Below are positions 1-8,111 of a DNA stretch of 64,000 bases, one piece after another. This DNA is from Actinomycetes bacterium (lineage in GTDB: Bacteria > Actinomycetota > Acidimicrobiia > Acidimicrobiales > Palsa-688), in the NCBI GenBank assembly GCA_021809105.1, contig JAKBAM010000001.1:124001-188000 (forward strand). Reading direction: 5' to 3'. The number at the start of each line of letters is the position of its first letter. Within the stretch, counting starts at the first letter, position 1. Below the pieces are notes generated by a model. That model saw only the letters and a program-made list of their open reading frames with translations. It was not told the origin of the DNA and searched no databases. The position numbers were made by a program, and so were the translations under genes.

Positions 1-236
1 GCATCCACCGTGAGCGACAGGTCTCGAAGCTCCTCGGCCTTTCCCTTGCCGATGTAGGTTGCGGGGTCCGGGTGGTCCCGGCGCTGGAGCACGCGCGCCC
101 GCTCGTCGGCGCCCGCGGTATCGACCAGCAGGGCCAGCTCGTCGAGGTGGCGCTCGGTCTCCTCGTCGCTTCCAGGTGGCACCGTCACACCGACCAGAAT
201 GATCTTCTCCCGGAAAGACCGTTCGATCAGGCTCAT
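1..236 (-). CDS. hflX: GTPase HflX, N-terminal fragment (cut by window edge)
   Basis: Only the first 78 codons are inside the window; the gene continues past position 1. The visible part begins MSLIERSFREKIILVGV and contains the HflX N-terminal hallmark TYIGKGKAEEL near residues 65-75. HflX is a ribosome-associated GTPase that splits stalled or hibernating ribosomes; its GTPase domain is not visible here. The ATG lies 31 bases after the dapF stop, so it is probably the last gene of the miaB-miaA-dapF transcript, an order usual in Actinomycetota. The family call rests on the N-terminal domain alone. Confidence 0.85.
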   Translation of the reverse strand, partial: MSLIERSFREKIILVGVTVPPGSDEETERHLDELALLVDTAGADERARVLQRRDHPDPATYIGKGKAEELRDLSLTVD

Positions 237-267
237 CGGGCATCGCCTGCCGCCAGCGCGCGCCCCG

Positions 268-1095
268 TCACGTGAGGGTGCACCTCCCGATGCGCCGGCT
301 GGGACCAGAAAGCACCACGGTGCCGTCTACTCGCAACTCCACGACCACCGAACCGCCTGGCTGGTGCACCGTGACCATGCGTCCCACGCGACCCCAGTGG
401 TGGAAGGCGGCCGCCGCTGCGCACGATCCGGTCCCGCACGCCTGAGTCTCGCCCACGCCGCGCTCCCAAACCCGCATGGTCACCTCGTCGGCGCCAGGAC
501 CCAGGGTCACGAACTCCACGTTGAGACCCCCCGCCTGGCTGGCGCCAAGGGCAGCACCGAGCCCTGCCACATCCAGGCCGGCCGGATCCGGCCCCGCCAC
601 TACAAGGTGAGGGTTCCCCATGTCGACCAACAGCTGGCCGTGGCCTATGTTGCACCTACTAACCTCACCTTCTACCTTAGCTTGACCCATCTCGACTCGT
701 CCCCAGGTCGAAGCTTTTCCAGATCGGGTGGTCGCGACCTCACGCCGTCCAGCCGGCGTGAGGACCCCAAAGCTCACACCTTCTTGGACCCAGCCGGCGT
801 CGAGTGCGGCATGAGCCATGCAGCGAATGCCGTTACCACTCATCTCCGCCTCTGAGCCGTCGGCATTCCACAGCTCGAACACCAGACCTGATCCGCTCCC
901 CGCTGGCGCGAAGCGGCAGCGGATCAGGCCGTCAGCACCGAAGCCGAGATGGCGGTCGCACACCGCGCGGGCCAACGGGGCTCCGGCTGTGTCGTCGCTG
1001 CCCTCGGGGTCCATCAGGACCAGGAAGTCGTTGCCGGCACCCTCAAGCTTGAGCAGCTCGCCGGGGGGTGCATGGTACGGATCGTGGATCGTCAT
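268..1095 (-). CDS. dapF: Diaminopimelate epimerase
   Basis: 275 aa, normal family length. It converts LL- to meso-diaminopimelate, the last step before lysine and the peptidoglycan cross-link precursor. Both catalytic cysteines are visible: Cys92 in SGNGIRCMAH and Cys220 in GVGETQACGTGSC. The start is the ATG at 1095, which overlaps the miaA stop as ATGA, implying translational coupling; a longer frame reaching to 1599 is only read-through over miaA. dapA and dapB are also in this window, about 14-16 kb away, so three DAP-pathway genes are close but in separate operons. Confidence 0.96.
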   Translation of the reverse strand: MTIHDPYHAPPGELLKLEGAGNDFLVLMDPEGSDDTAGAPLARAVCDRHLGFGADGLIRCRFAPAGSGSGLVFELWNADGSEAEMSGNGIRCMAHAALDAGWVQEGVSFGVLTPAGRREVATTRSGKASTWGRVEMGQAKVEGEVSRCNIGHGQLLVDMGNPHLVVAGPDPAGLDVAGLGAALGASQAGGLNVEFVTLGPGADEVTMRVWERGVGETQACGTGSCAAAAAFHHWGRVGRMVTVHQPGGSVVVELRVDGTVVLSGPSRRIGRCTLT

Positions 1096-2015
1096 TTCCT
1101 CCAGTCTCCCAGGAGGGACGGCACAACGGCGAGAGGTTTCGCCCCGGTCCCGTACCAGGTGATCCTCGGGTCCCTCCTCCACCACATCCGCTGCCGGCGC
1201 GCCAGCGCCCGGGTCCGGGACTCCACCAGCGCCAATGCCTCGGCGAGGGGCGTCCCGCTCTCGAGGTGGTCGAGCACCTCCCGGTAACCGAGTGCCTGCC
1301 TGGCCGTGCGAGACAACCCCCCTGACCGCAGCGCCTCGACCTCTGCGACGAGGCCGCCATCCACCATCTCCGCCAGGCGCCTGGCGATGCGCGCTGACCC
1401 CTCCGCCCTCGCCAGCCACAATCCGGCGATGCGCCACGGTGACGTCGGATACCAGCCAACCCCCGGTCCGAAGGCAGAGAATGGTTGGCCGGAGCCGACC
1501 GTCACCTCGAGGGCCCGGACCACGCGGCGGCGGTTGGTCGGCTCCATCTTGGCCGCCGCCGCGGGGTCGAGCACGCGGAGTCGCCGGTAAAGCCGACACG
1601 TGTCGGGGTCGGCCTCCAGCGCCTTGCGGACCTCCGGCCAGCGGCCCGGCAGCACCAGCCCGTCGACCACCGCCTGGAAATACAGACCAGTTCCCCCTAC
1701 GAGCAAGGCACGATGGCCTCGGCCCTCGATGCCGTCGATGGCCTCCCGGGCCGCTTGCGCATAGCGGGCAACGTCGTAGCCCTCCGCCGGATCCGCGACG
1801 TCGAGGAGATGGTGAGGCACGCCGCCCCGCTCGGCTGGCGTCGGGGTGGCAGTGCCTATGTCCATGCCACGGTAGACCTGCATGGAGTCCACTGTCACGA
1901 TCTCCACGTCGCCCAATGCCACCGCCACCTCGACTGCGACCGCGGACTTGCCAGAAGCGGTCGGGCCCACCAGGGCCAGGTGAGACCCACTCGCCAGGTG
2001 CCGCGCCTTGCTCAG
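1092..2015 (-). CDS. miaA: tRNA dimethylallyltransferase MiaA
   Basis: Transfers the dimethylallyl group from DMAPP to A37 of tRNAs reading UNN codons, making i6A for MiaB. The P-loop GPTASGKS and the following VDSMQVYRGMDIGTA are typical. The start is unusual. The only ordinary in-frame start is GTG at 1970, immediately before GPTASGKS, which would remove the first strand (LALV) of the P-loop fold. A CTG at 2015 overlaps the miaB TGA stop as CTGA and gives 307 aa with a normal leader (MSKARHLASGSHLALVGPT). I prefer CTG; the GTG version would be 292 aa. The gene couples to dapF by ATGA. Confidence 0.93.
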   Translation of the reverse strand: MSKARHLASGSHLALVGPTASGKSAVAVEVAVALGDVEIVTVDSMQVYRGMDIGTATPTPAERGGVPHHLLDVADPAEGYDVARYAQAAREAIDGIEGRGHRALLVGGTGLYFQAVVDGLVLPGRWPEVRKALEADPDTCRLYRRLRVLDPAAAAKMEPTNRRRVVRALEVTVGSGQPFSAFGPGVGWYPTSPWRIAGLWLARAEGSARIARRLAEMVDGGLVAEVEALRSGGLSRTARQALGYREVLDHLESGTPLAEALALVESRTRALARRQRMWWRRDPRITWYGTGAKPLAVVPSLLGDWRK

Positions 2016-3484
2016 CTGACAGCCACCGGGATGCGGGTCCGGTGCCGAGGCGCAGCCGTCACCTCGATCAGGCGTCCTTCGAGGAAGTGCGGGGCACCCC
2101 TGGTGATCTCTACCAACGCCAGCGCACCGGTGGGGGCAGCACCTCGAGGGGCGTCGAAGTGGACCAGCTTGTTCTGTCTGGTACGGCCAGTGGTGACGCT
2201 TGCGTCCCTCTTGGACGGTCCTTCGATCAGCACTTCGTCGATGCGGCCCACGCGGGCATGGTTGGCCGCCAATGCCGAGCGTTCGACCACGACCCGCAAC
2301 GCTTGGAAGCGCACTGCCACCACATCTGGATCGACATAGGCCGCCGGGCGGCTGGCAGCCTCAGTCCCCGCTCGCGGCGAATAGATAAACGTGTAGGCGC
2401 TGTCGTAGGCGGCCTCCGCCGCCACTGCGAGGGTGGCATCGAAGTCGGCATCGGTCTCGCCCGGGAAACCGACGATTATGTCGGTGCTCACTGCCAGGTC
2501 GCCGATGCTGGCGCGCGCCGCTGCCAGCTTCCCCAAGTACCGATCTGCGGTGTAGCCACGATGCATGGCAGCCAGGATCCGGTCGCTCCCCGATTGCAGA
2601 GGTAGGTGCAGGTGCTCGCAGATGGCGCTCTCCTCGGCCATCACCGCGATCGTCTCGGGCCGGAGATCCTTCGGGTGTGGGCTGGTGTAGCGAACCCTTT
2701 CGATGCCCTCCACGCGGGCGACCGCTCGCAGCAGGTCGGCGAAGAGCGGGCGGGCCCGAGGGCGCGGCCCTTGGGTCCACTCCTCCCCGGCCACCGCTTC
2801 GGCCTGGCGCCACGCCGGGTCGGAGCGCAGCCTGGTAGTCAAATCCCGACCGTAGGAGTTGACGTTCTGGCCGAGGAGAGTGACCTCCAGAGTGCCGGCG
2901 GCGGCCAACTCCCGAACCTCCGCCACGATGGATCCGAATGGGCGGCTCGCCTCCGGTCCACGGACCGATGGCACGATGCAAAAGGCGCAGTGGTTGTCGC
3001 ACCCCACTTGGATAGTGACCCATGACGCCCAGCCTTGGTCCCTCCGTACCGGCAGGGCGGACGCAAACGCAGGGTCGTCGCCTTCGTCGGCCTCGACGAT
3101 CTCGGTCACGGGGCCCTTCGTGGACTGGCGAAGTAGCTCGGCGGCCCGAGAGATGTTGTGAGTCCCCCACACCGCATCGACCCAGGGGGCTCTGCGGGAG
3201 ACCAGATCCCCATCTTTCTGGGCCAGGCACCCGCCTACGGCGATCTGCATGCCCGGCCGTCGGTCCTTCGTCGCCTTCAGCTGCCCTAGGGCGCCATACA
3301 GCCTGTTGTCGGCATTCTCACGGATGCAGCAGGTGTTCAGCACCACGACATCTGCGTCCTCGACGTCGCCGGCAGCCACCAGGCCATCGGCTTCGAGGAT
3401 GCCTGCCAGACGCTCGGAGTCGTGCTCGTTCATCTGGCAGCCAAAAGTGCGGATGAAGTAGCTGCGGGAGGCGGACTGCGACAC
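2012..3484 (-). CDS. miaB: tRNA-2-methylthio-N6-dimethylallyladenosine synthase MiaB
   Basis: 490 aa radical-SAM methylthiotransferase that adds the 2-methylthio group to i6A37. The N-terminal UPF0004 domain has its three cluster cysteines (Cys16, Cys52, Cys86); the radical-SAM CxxxCxxC is CDNHCAFC at residues 162-169; a C-terminal TRAM-like segment ends near VEITRGAPHFLEGR. MiaB rather than RimO is indicated by TFGCQMNEHDSERL and the adjacent miaA; RimO is encoded separately at 8112-9482. The start is GTG at 3484. It lies 9 bases after spoVS and probably shares a transcript with it. Confidence 0.95.
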   Translation of the reverse strand: MSQSASRSYFIRTFGCQMNEHDSERLAGILEADGLVAAGDVEDADVVVLNTCCIRENADNRLYGALGQLKATKDRRPGMQIAVGGCLAQKDGDLVSRRAPWVDAVWGTHNISRAAELLRQSTKGPVTEIVEADEGDDPAFASALPVRRDQGWASWVTIQVGCDNHCAFCIVPSVRGPEASRPFGSIVAEVRELAAAGTLEVTLLGQNVNSYGRDLTTRLRSDPAWRQAEAVAGEEWTQGPRPRARPLFADLLRAVARVEGIERVRYTSPHPKDLRPETIAVMAEESAICEHLHLPLQSGSDRILAAMHRGYTADRYLGKLAAARASIGDLAVSTDIIVGFPGETDADFDATLAVAAEAAYDSAYTFIYSPRAGTEAASRPAAYVDPDVVAVRFQALRVVVERSALAANHARVGRIDEVLIEGPSKRDASVTTGRTRQNKLVHFDAPRGAAPTGALALVEITRGAPHFLEGRLIEVTAAPRHRTRIPVAVS

Positions 3485-3493
3485 GCTCAGAGC

Positions 3494-3841
3494 TTACGAG
3501 GCTTCGAGGCCACAGATCCGCACCCTGCTGGAAGTCCCCGAGGCCGGCCGATCACCGCGCCGGTCGGCGCCCGGTCCGTGATCGCTCTCGACCAGAAGCC
3601 GGATGGCGGTACGCCTCTGGCCGTCGATCTCGATCTCCGCGAAGGTGGGGCGGCAGAGCAAATCCAGGCCCGTGGGGGCGACGAAACCCCGAGCGATGAC
3701 GAGGGCCTTGATCGCCTGGTTGAGGGCTCCGGCTCCGACGACCTGCACTTCTACCACGCGATTGCTGCGGAGCATGCCCGCCAGCGCTCCGGCAACGGCA
3801 TTTGGCGGCGATCTACTCGAGACCCTCAGGATCTCCGTCAC
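3494..3841 (-). CDS. spoVS: Stage V sporulation protein S (SpoVS) homologue
   Basis: 115 aa. Residues 1-85 closely match SpoVS: EILRVSSRSPPNAVAGALAG, VVGAGALNQAIKALVIARG and APTGLDLLCRPTFAEIEIDG. SpoVS is a small Alba-fold, nucleic-acid-binding-like protein needed for late sporulation in Bacillus but also found in non-sporulating bacteria. Here it follows recA, where recX is usually found. Starts at GTG 3841. A tail of about 28 residues beyond the SpoVS fold (GPGADRRGDRPASG) is extra. Family is certain; function in this organism is unknown. Confidence 0.92.
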   Translation of the reverse strand: MTEILRVSSRSPPNAVAGALAGMLRSNRVVEVQVVGAGALNQAIKALVIARGFVAPTGLDLLCRPTFAEIEIDGQRRTAIRLLVESDHGPGADRRGDRPASGTSSRVRICGLEAS

Positions 3842-3979
3842 CCGGCCACAGCTTCGGTCATGTCACTCCTCGGCCCCGGGTGGACGACGGATCAGTTGCC
3901 GCCTGGCCATGCAGCGATCCAGACGTAACGGAAAGTTCGACAAACGCCACGGTCGATCCTCCCTCGTCCTTACAGCCGA

Positions 3980-5044
3980 TCAGTCCTTGAGCGAGATCGG
4001 CTCGTCATCCCCCGGCAACGCGCCGAGTGCATCGTCGATGACGATCGCTTCGGACTTCTCTCCCCCGATGCCGGTCGCCTGGCGCACCCGCTCGGAGATC
4101 TCGATCATCAATTCGAGGTTCTCGGCCAAGAAGCTCTTGGCGTTCTCGCGGCCCTGACCCAGCTGCTCGCCCTCGTAGGTGTACCAGGCCCCGGATTTCT
4201 TGACGATGTTGAGGTCGACGCCGATGTCGATCAAGGAGCCTTCCCGGCTGATGCCCTTGCCGTACATGATGTCGAACTCGGCCTGTCGGAAAGGCGGCGC
4301 CACTTTGTTCTTGACGACCTTGACCCGTGTCCGGTTGCCTACTACCTCGGCACCATCCTTGATGGATTCGATTCGGCGGATGTCGAGGCGGACAGATGAG
4401 TAGAACTTGAGGGCCCGGCCGCCGGGGGTCGTCTCAGGAGACCCGAACATGACCCCTATCTTTTCCCGCAGCTGGTTTATGAAGACGCAGATGGTATTGG
4501 AGCGGCTCAGGGTGGCCGTCAGCTTGCGCAGAGCCTGGGACATCAGCCGGGCCTGGAGGCCGACGTGCGAATCGCCCATGTCGCCCTCTATCTCGGCCCG
4601 TGGGGTCAGGGCCGCGACCGAGTCGATCACGACGACGTCGAGCGCACCGGAGCGGATCAGCATGTCGGTGATCTCGAGAGCCTGCTCCCCGGTGTCTGGC
4701 TGAGAGATCAGGAGGTCGTCGACGTTGACGCCGATGGCGCCGGCGTACACCGGGTCCATCGCGTGCTCGGCGTCGATGTAGGCGCAGATCCCACCGTTAC
4801 GCTGAGCCTCGGCCACCACATGCATCGCAAGAGTGGACTTCCCCGAGGACTCCGGACCGTAGATCTCGACGACTCGGCCACGGGGCAGGCCACCGATCCC
4901 GAGGGCGATGTCGAGCGCCAGCGCACCGGTGGGGATGGCCTCGATGGCCATGCTGGCCTTCTCGCCCATTCTCATCACGGCACCCTTGCCGAACTGCTTC
5001 TCGATCTGACCCATCGCCATGTCAAGTGCTTTGTCTCGCTCCAC
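3980..5044 (-). CDS. recA: Recombinase RecA
   Basis: 354 aa DNA-dependent ATPase of homologous recombination and SOS coprotease. Walker [10 protein letters not shown] is at residues 63-71; an acidic C-terminal tail ends DDEPISLKD. No intein. I take the GTG at 5044 ([12 protein letters not shown]) because AAAGG lies about 8 bases before it and because the promoter at 5091-5113 would be inside any longer frame. Two DNA-damage promoters lie upstream: a RecA-NDp/PafBC-type one (5091-5113) and a LexA-box one (5171-5194). It is followed by spoVS and not recX. Confidence 0.97.
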   Translation of the reverse strand: MERDKALDMAMGQIEKQFGKGAVMRMGEKASMAIEAIPTGALALDIALGIGGLPRGRVVEIYGPESSGKSTLAMHVVAEAQRNGGICAYIDAEHAMDPVYAGAIGVNVDDLLISQPDTGEQALEITDMLIRSGALDVVVIDSVAALTPRAEIEGDMGDSHVGLQARLMSQALRKLTATLSRSNTICVFINQLREKIGVMFGSPETTPGGRALKFYSSVRLDIRRIESIKDGAEVVGNRTRVKVVKNKVAPPFRQAEFDIMYGKGISREGSLIDIGVDLNIVKKSGAWYTYEGEQLGQGRENAKSFLAENLELMIEISERVRQATGIGGEKSEAIVIDDALGALPGDDEPISLKD

Positions 5045-5090
5045 CGACCATGCCTTTCGTCTCACTGTGCTCAGGAGTTGCTGAGAGGTG

Positions 5091-5113
5091 ACCCTACGGA
5101 TGCGGTGTGACAA
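5091..5113 (-). promoter_or_regulatory. recA proximal promoter, RecA-NDp (PafBC-type)
   Basis: Minus strand reads TTGTCACAC, 8 bases, TAGGGT. This fits the mycobacterial LexA-independent damage promoter, remembered as TTGTCRGTG-N8-TAnnnT, including the short 8-base spacing. The predicted transcript start is near 5084, leaving a leader of about 40 bases to the recA GTG. A near copy is present upstream of comM (46372-46394). Confidence 0.7.
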
Positions 5114-5170
5114 TCCCGACCACTCGGCCACCTGGGCAGGCAGGCGGGGCCACATCGCTGTCGTTTCGCC

Positions 5171-5194
5171 ACCCTAGACCCGAACGAGTGTTCG
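5171..5194 (-). promoter_or_regulatory. recA distal promoter with LexA (SOS) box
   Basis: CGAACGAGTGTTCG at 5181-5194 is a perfect match to the Gram-positive/actinobacterial LexA box CGAAC-RNRY-GTTCG. On the minus strand it lies 4 bases upstream of TAGGGT (5171-5176), a TAnnnT -10 element, so bound LexA would cover the -35 region. With the proximal site this reproduces the two-promoter layout known for mycobacterial recA. The box is also 92 bases upstream of the divergent ACT-domain gene. Confidence 0.8.
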
Positions 5195-5272
5195 ATGGTG
5201 GATGCCAGGATCACGCATCGCGGGTTCACCGTCGGCTGATCACGGAGAAACACTGCCGTGATCTGGCGCGCC

Positions 5273-5278
5273 TACCCT
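5273..5278 (+). promoter_or_regulatory. Possible -10 element for a leaderless transcript
   Basis: TACCCT (TAnnnT type) ends 7 bases before the ATG at 5286, which would place the transcript start at or near the ATG. There is no Shine-Dalgarno sequence before this ATG, consistent with leaderless translation. No clear -35 was found. Confidence 0.3.
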
Positions 5279-5285
5279 CCCGCCC

Positions 5286-5933
5286 ATGGCGTCCTTGGTG
5301 CGGCTGCGCATCGCTCTAGCAGACCAGCCCGGGGCGCTGGCGCACGTCGCCGCGCTGTTGGCCGCCCACGGGGGCAACATCACCGCTGTCGACGTCCACC
5401 AGGCGCCGGGCAGCGCCGTCGACGATGTGGTCGTCGAGTGGCCGGAGGGGGCCGTCGACTTCGTCAACCTGCGAGATGCGCTGGCCGAGAGCGGGGCCGG
5501 CGCGCTGGTATCGCACCAGGAGGCCACGAAGGTCGATCCGGTCGTAGCTGCGCTGCGCCGGGCCGTCGACATCGTCGCTGGCGGGGGGGACGGTGAGGAG
5601 GCGCTGCTGGCTGCCGTCGCCGAGGTGTGCGCCTCACCGGCGGTATGGATCAGCCGCGGAGCCGGTGGCACAGGGACCGAGGCCGAGAAGATGGCGCGTG
5701 AGGGCGGAGGGGCCGTATCGGTACGCACCCGAGACCTGCCACTGGCGATAAGGGATCGGCTACCTGGCGAAGCCTGGCTGCTGGCCGTTCCCGACCCGGG
5801 GGTGGTGGGCGCCGGTCGGGTCGTGCTGATAGCCCGGGGGCCGCACAGCGAGTTCACCAGCACCGAGGTCGCCCGCATCGAGGCCCTGATGGATCTCCAC
5901 GCCCGCGTCGCCGAAAGATCGGATACCCGTTAG
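5286..5933 (+). CDS. ACT-domain protein with weak GAF-like C-terminal region
   Basis: 215 aa, divergent from recA. Residues 3-75 form a recognisable ACT domain (VRLRIALADQPGALAHVAALLAAHGGNI), the small ligand-binding fold that usually senses amino acids. The remainder (about 85-210) alternates strands and helices like a degenerate GAF domain, which I can only suggest. No catalytic domain is attached, so it is probably a regulatory or sensor protein. The start is the ATG at 5286 with no ribosome-binding site visible. It ends convergently with cinA, with a hairpin between them. Ligand and target are unknown. Confidence 0.75.
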   Translation: MASLVRLRIALADQPGALAHVAALLAAHGGNITAVDVHQAPGSAVDDVVVEWPEGAVDFVNLRDALAESGAGALVSHQEATKVDPVVAALRRAVDIVAGGGDGEEALLAAVAEVCASPAVWISRGAGGTGTEAEKMAREGGGAVSVRTRDLPLAIRDRLPGEAWLLAVPDPGVVGAGRVVLIARGPHSEFTSTEVARIEALMDLHARVAERSDTR

Positions 5934-6059
5934 CGAGCCAACCTCCTGCGGTCAATGGCCGGTGGCCGGCGCGAGCGGCGAGCGGCAGTCACCTAGGGAG
6001 GCGCATGCCCGGTCGAAGGCAGGCTCCGCAGGGGGCACGTCCGCCAAGAGGCCTACTTG

Positions 6060-6096
6060 TGTTGATCCACCCACCGATTCCCTGGGTACATCAACA
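6060..6096. terminator. Hairpin between convergent ACT gene and cinA
   Basis: Interrupted inverted repeat: TGTTGAT-CC-ACCCA, 9-base loop, TGGGT-AC-ATCAACA, i.e. 7+5 bp stems around a symmetric 2x2 internal loop. It lies between two converging genes, so a bidirectional terminator is the simplest reading. No strong T-run follows on either strand. Confidence 0.5.
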
Positions 6097-6104
6097 CGGG
6101 ACGG

Positions 6105-7481
6105 TTAACGGGTGGCAGGGAGCCCGAGCAGGCGCCGGCGCAGATGGTCCAGGGCCGAGATAACCGTTAGCGCCCGGACCTCGGGGCGACCGCCCGGCAC
6201 GGCCAAGCGCACGGTAGACGACTCGTCCTCGATCCATGAGCCGACCCAAACTGTTCCTATGGGCTGCCCCTCCTGCTCCTCGGGGCCGGCGACGCCCGTG
6301 ACGGCGAGGCCGACGTCGGCCCCCAGCGCTCGCGCTACGCCTGAGGCCATCGCCGCGGCTGCTTCAGAGGAGATGACCGGACCATCGGGGAGCCCGAGCA
6401 GGTCGCGCTTCACCTCGGGTGCATAAGCGACAACGCCGCCACGAAACCAGCGGCTGGCACCGGGCACCTCCGTGAGACGGGAGCCGAGCAGCCCACCGGT
6501 CAGGGACTCTGCGACCGCCACGGTTAGCCCGCCGGCTAGCAGCAGGTCGCCGACGACGGACTCCATCGTCTGATCGTCCACTGCGAAGATGCGGTCACCG
6601 AGGAGCGCCCGGACCTGGGCCTCTTCCCGGTCGAGGATGGCTGATGCCTCGGCGCGCAGGAGGGAAGTCTGGGGGCGGCCGGTCTCTGCGTAAGGCCCTT
6701 CGGAGGACTCGGCGACAGCGCCGGCGACCTTGGATGTGATCCTGACCTTTATTCCCTCCGCCCCACTCGCCAGGAACGCGATCGCAGGGTTACCGGCAGC
6801 GTCGAGCACCTGAAGCCGAGGGGCCAGGACCTCGGCGACCGCTGACTCGTCGATGCCCCATGTGCGTAGGGTGCGGCTCGCGATCACCGCCCTAGACCCG
6901 GACCGGGCGACTAAGTCTGGCAGCACAGCGCGCGCCATCATCTCCCGCATCTCGCCCGGAACGCCGGGGACGGCGTAGATCACCTTCGGACGTGCCGTCC
7001 CCGCCCCATCCGCCGCCTGGCGCTCGCGTGTAGGCGGATCAGTCCCGGGAGGAGCATCGATCGGGCAGATGAGCCCGGGCGCAGTGCCGCGCGTCTGGTG
7101 GATGAACGATGCGCCGGCGGGCACGTCCGCCTGGCGCCGGTTGTTGCCGGCCATCCGGCGACCCCACCGGGCGAACATCTCCTCGATGCGGTGCTCCATC
7201 CTTGCGTCCCTCAGCAGCTCGACGCTCATAACCTCGGCGATGGCCTCGCGGGTGATGTCATCCTGCGTCGGGCCGAGACCCCCGCAACAGATCACTGCGT
7301 CGGCCCGTTCCAGGGACGCCCGGATGGCGGCAGCGATGCGGCCGAGGTTGTCGCCCACCTTGACCGCCATCAGGCAATCGATGCCCTCGGCCGCCAGCTG
7401 TTCGCCGATCCACGCGGAGTTGGTGTCGACGACATAGCCGAGGAGCAGCTCGGTGCCAATCGCTATGACTTCGGCCCGCAC
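6105..7481 (-). CDS. cinA: CinA family protein (MoaB-like domain plus nicotinamide-nucleotide amidase domain)
   Basis: 458 aa. Residues 1-175 are the CinA N-terminal MoaB/Mog-like domain (IGTELLLGYVVDTNSAWIGEQL, GGLGPTQDDITREAIAEVM). The C-terminal 160 residues are the amidase domain (VAESLTGGLLGSRLTEVPGA, VTGVAGPEEQ), which deamidates NMN in pyridine-nucleotide salvage. An insertion of about 30 residues (IDAPPGTDPPTRERQAADG) interrupts the first domain near residue 145. Starts at GTG 7481, 3 bases after the pgsA stop; the pgsA-cinA pair is standard in Actinomycetota. Confidence 0.92.
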   Translation of the reverse strand: MRAEVIAIGTELLLGYVVDTNSAWIGEQLAAEGIDCLMAVKVGDNLGRIAAAIRASLERADAVICCGGLGPTQDDITREAIAEVMSVELLRDARMEHRIEEMFARWGRRMAGNNRRQADVPAGASFIHQTRGTAPGLICPIDAPPGTDPPTRERQAADGAGTARPKVIYAVPGVPGEMREMMARAVLPDLVARSGSRAVIASRTLRTWGIDESAVAEVLAPRLQVLDAAGNPAIAFLASGAEGIKVRITSKVAGAVAESSEGPYAETGRPQTSLLRAEASAILDREEAQVRALLGDRIFAVDDQTMESVVGDLLLAGGLTVAVAESLTGGLLGSRLTEVPGASRWFRGGVVAYAPEVKRDLLGLPDGPVISSEAAAAMASGVARALGADVGLAVTGVAGPEEQEGQPIGTVWVGSWIEDESSTVRLAVPGGRPEVRALTVISALDHLRRRLLGLPATR

Positions 7482-7484
7482 GGT

Positions 7485-8108
7485 CTAGGCGGTCGTAGCC
7501 GAGCGGGCCGCGCCAGCCCGGCCATCGGCCAGGTACTGCGCGAAGCTGACCAAGGCCAATCCGACGGCTACCCACAACAAGTCGCGCCCGACGGCAGGAT
7601 GGTGGAGTCCGATGACCGGCAGGAGGACCAGGCCGACGGCTAGGTCCTGCATCGCGGTCTTGACCTTGGCCAGTGGTCGGGCTGGCACGGATACTCCGCG
7701 ACGCGCCATGGCACTGCGGTACAGGCTCATGGCCCCTTCCCGGGCGGCGATGATCACCACGGGCATCCATCCGATCCGACCGCTGGCGGCCAGCGCGGCC
7801 AGCGCTCCGAGCACGAGCGCCTTGTCCGCCAGGGGATCGAGGAAGGCTCCCGATGTGGTGGGCCCCTCCCTCCGCGCAACCCATCCATCGACGAAGTCGG
7901 TGCTGGCAAGCAGGCTCCAGATGGCCACGTTGGTCCAGGAGGGGCCTAGGACCACCACCAAAGCCACCATGAGCGGCGTGGCCAGGAGCCGCACCATGGT
8001 GATGGCGTTGGCCGGGGTGACCCGGGCGCTGCGGTGGTACTTGAGCACCCGCGCGCTGGTGGGGGCGCCCGCTCGGACCTCGGCACCTGACTGGGGGGCG
8101 CTGGTCAT
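7485..8108 (-). CDS. pgsA: CDP-alcohol phosphatidyltransferase, probable phosphatidylglycerophosphate synthase
   Basis: 207 aa integral membrane enzyme. The complete CDP-alcohol phosphotransferase signature D-x2-DG-x2-AR-x8-G-x3-D-x3-D is read as DFVDGWVAR...GAFLDPLADK, supplying the metal and substrate ligands. About five to six hydrophobic segments follow. Likely condenses CDP-diacylglycerol (made by CdsA, encoded at 36544) with glycerol-3-phosphate. The first 25 residues (ending ARVLKYHRS) are a polar extension. Located between rimO and cinA with 3-base gaps, so co-transcribed. Substrate assignment rests on this usual gene order. Confidence 0.88.
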   Translation of the reverse strand: MTSAPQSGAEVRAGAPTSARVLKYHRSARVTPANAITMVRLLATPLMVALVVVLGPSWTNVAIWSLLASTDFVDGWVARREGPTTSGAFLDPLADKALVLGALAALAASGRIGWMPVVIIAAREGAMSLYRSAMARRGVSVPARPLAKVKTAMQDLAVGLVLLPVIGLHHPAVGRDLLWVAVGLALVSFAQYLADGRAGAARSATTA

Positions 8109-8111
8109 CGC

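Noticed and set aside
1235-2605. 456-codon plus-strand frame opposite miaA and miaB
   Set aside because: Composition is Arg/Pro-rich with no motif; the opposite strand is two clear enzymes.
3980-5155. Longer RecA with 37 extra N-terminal residues
   Set aside because: The extra part has no RecA similarity and overlaps the proximal promoter; the GTG at 5044 has a ribosome-binding site.
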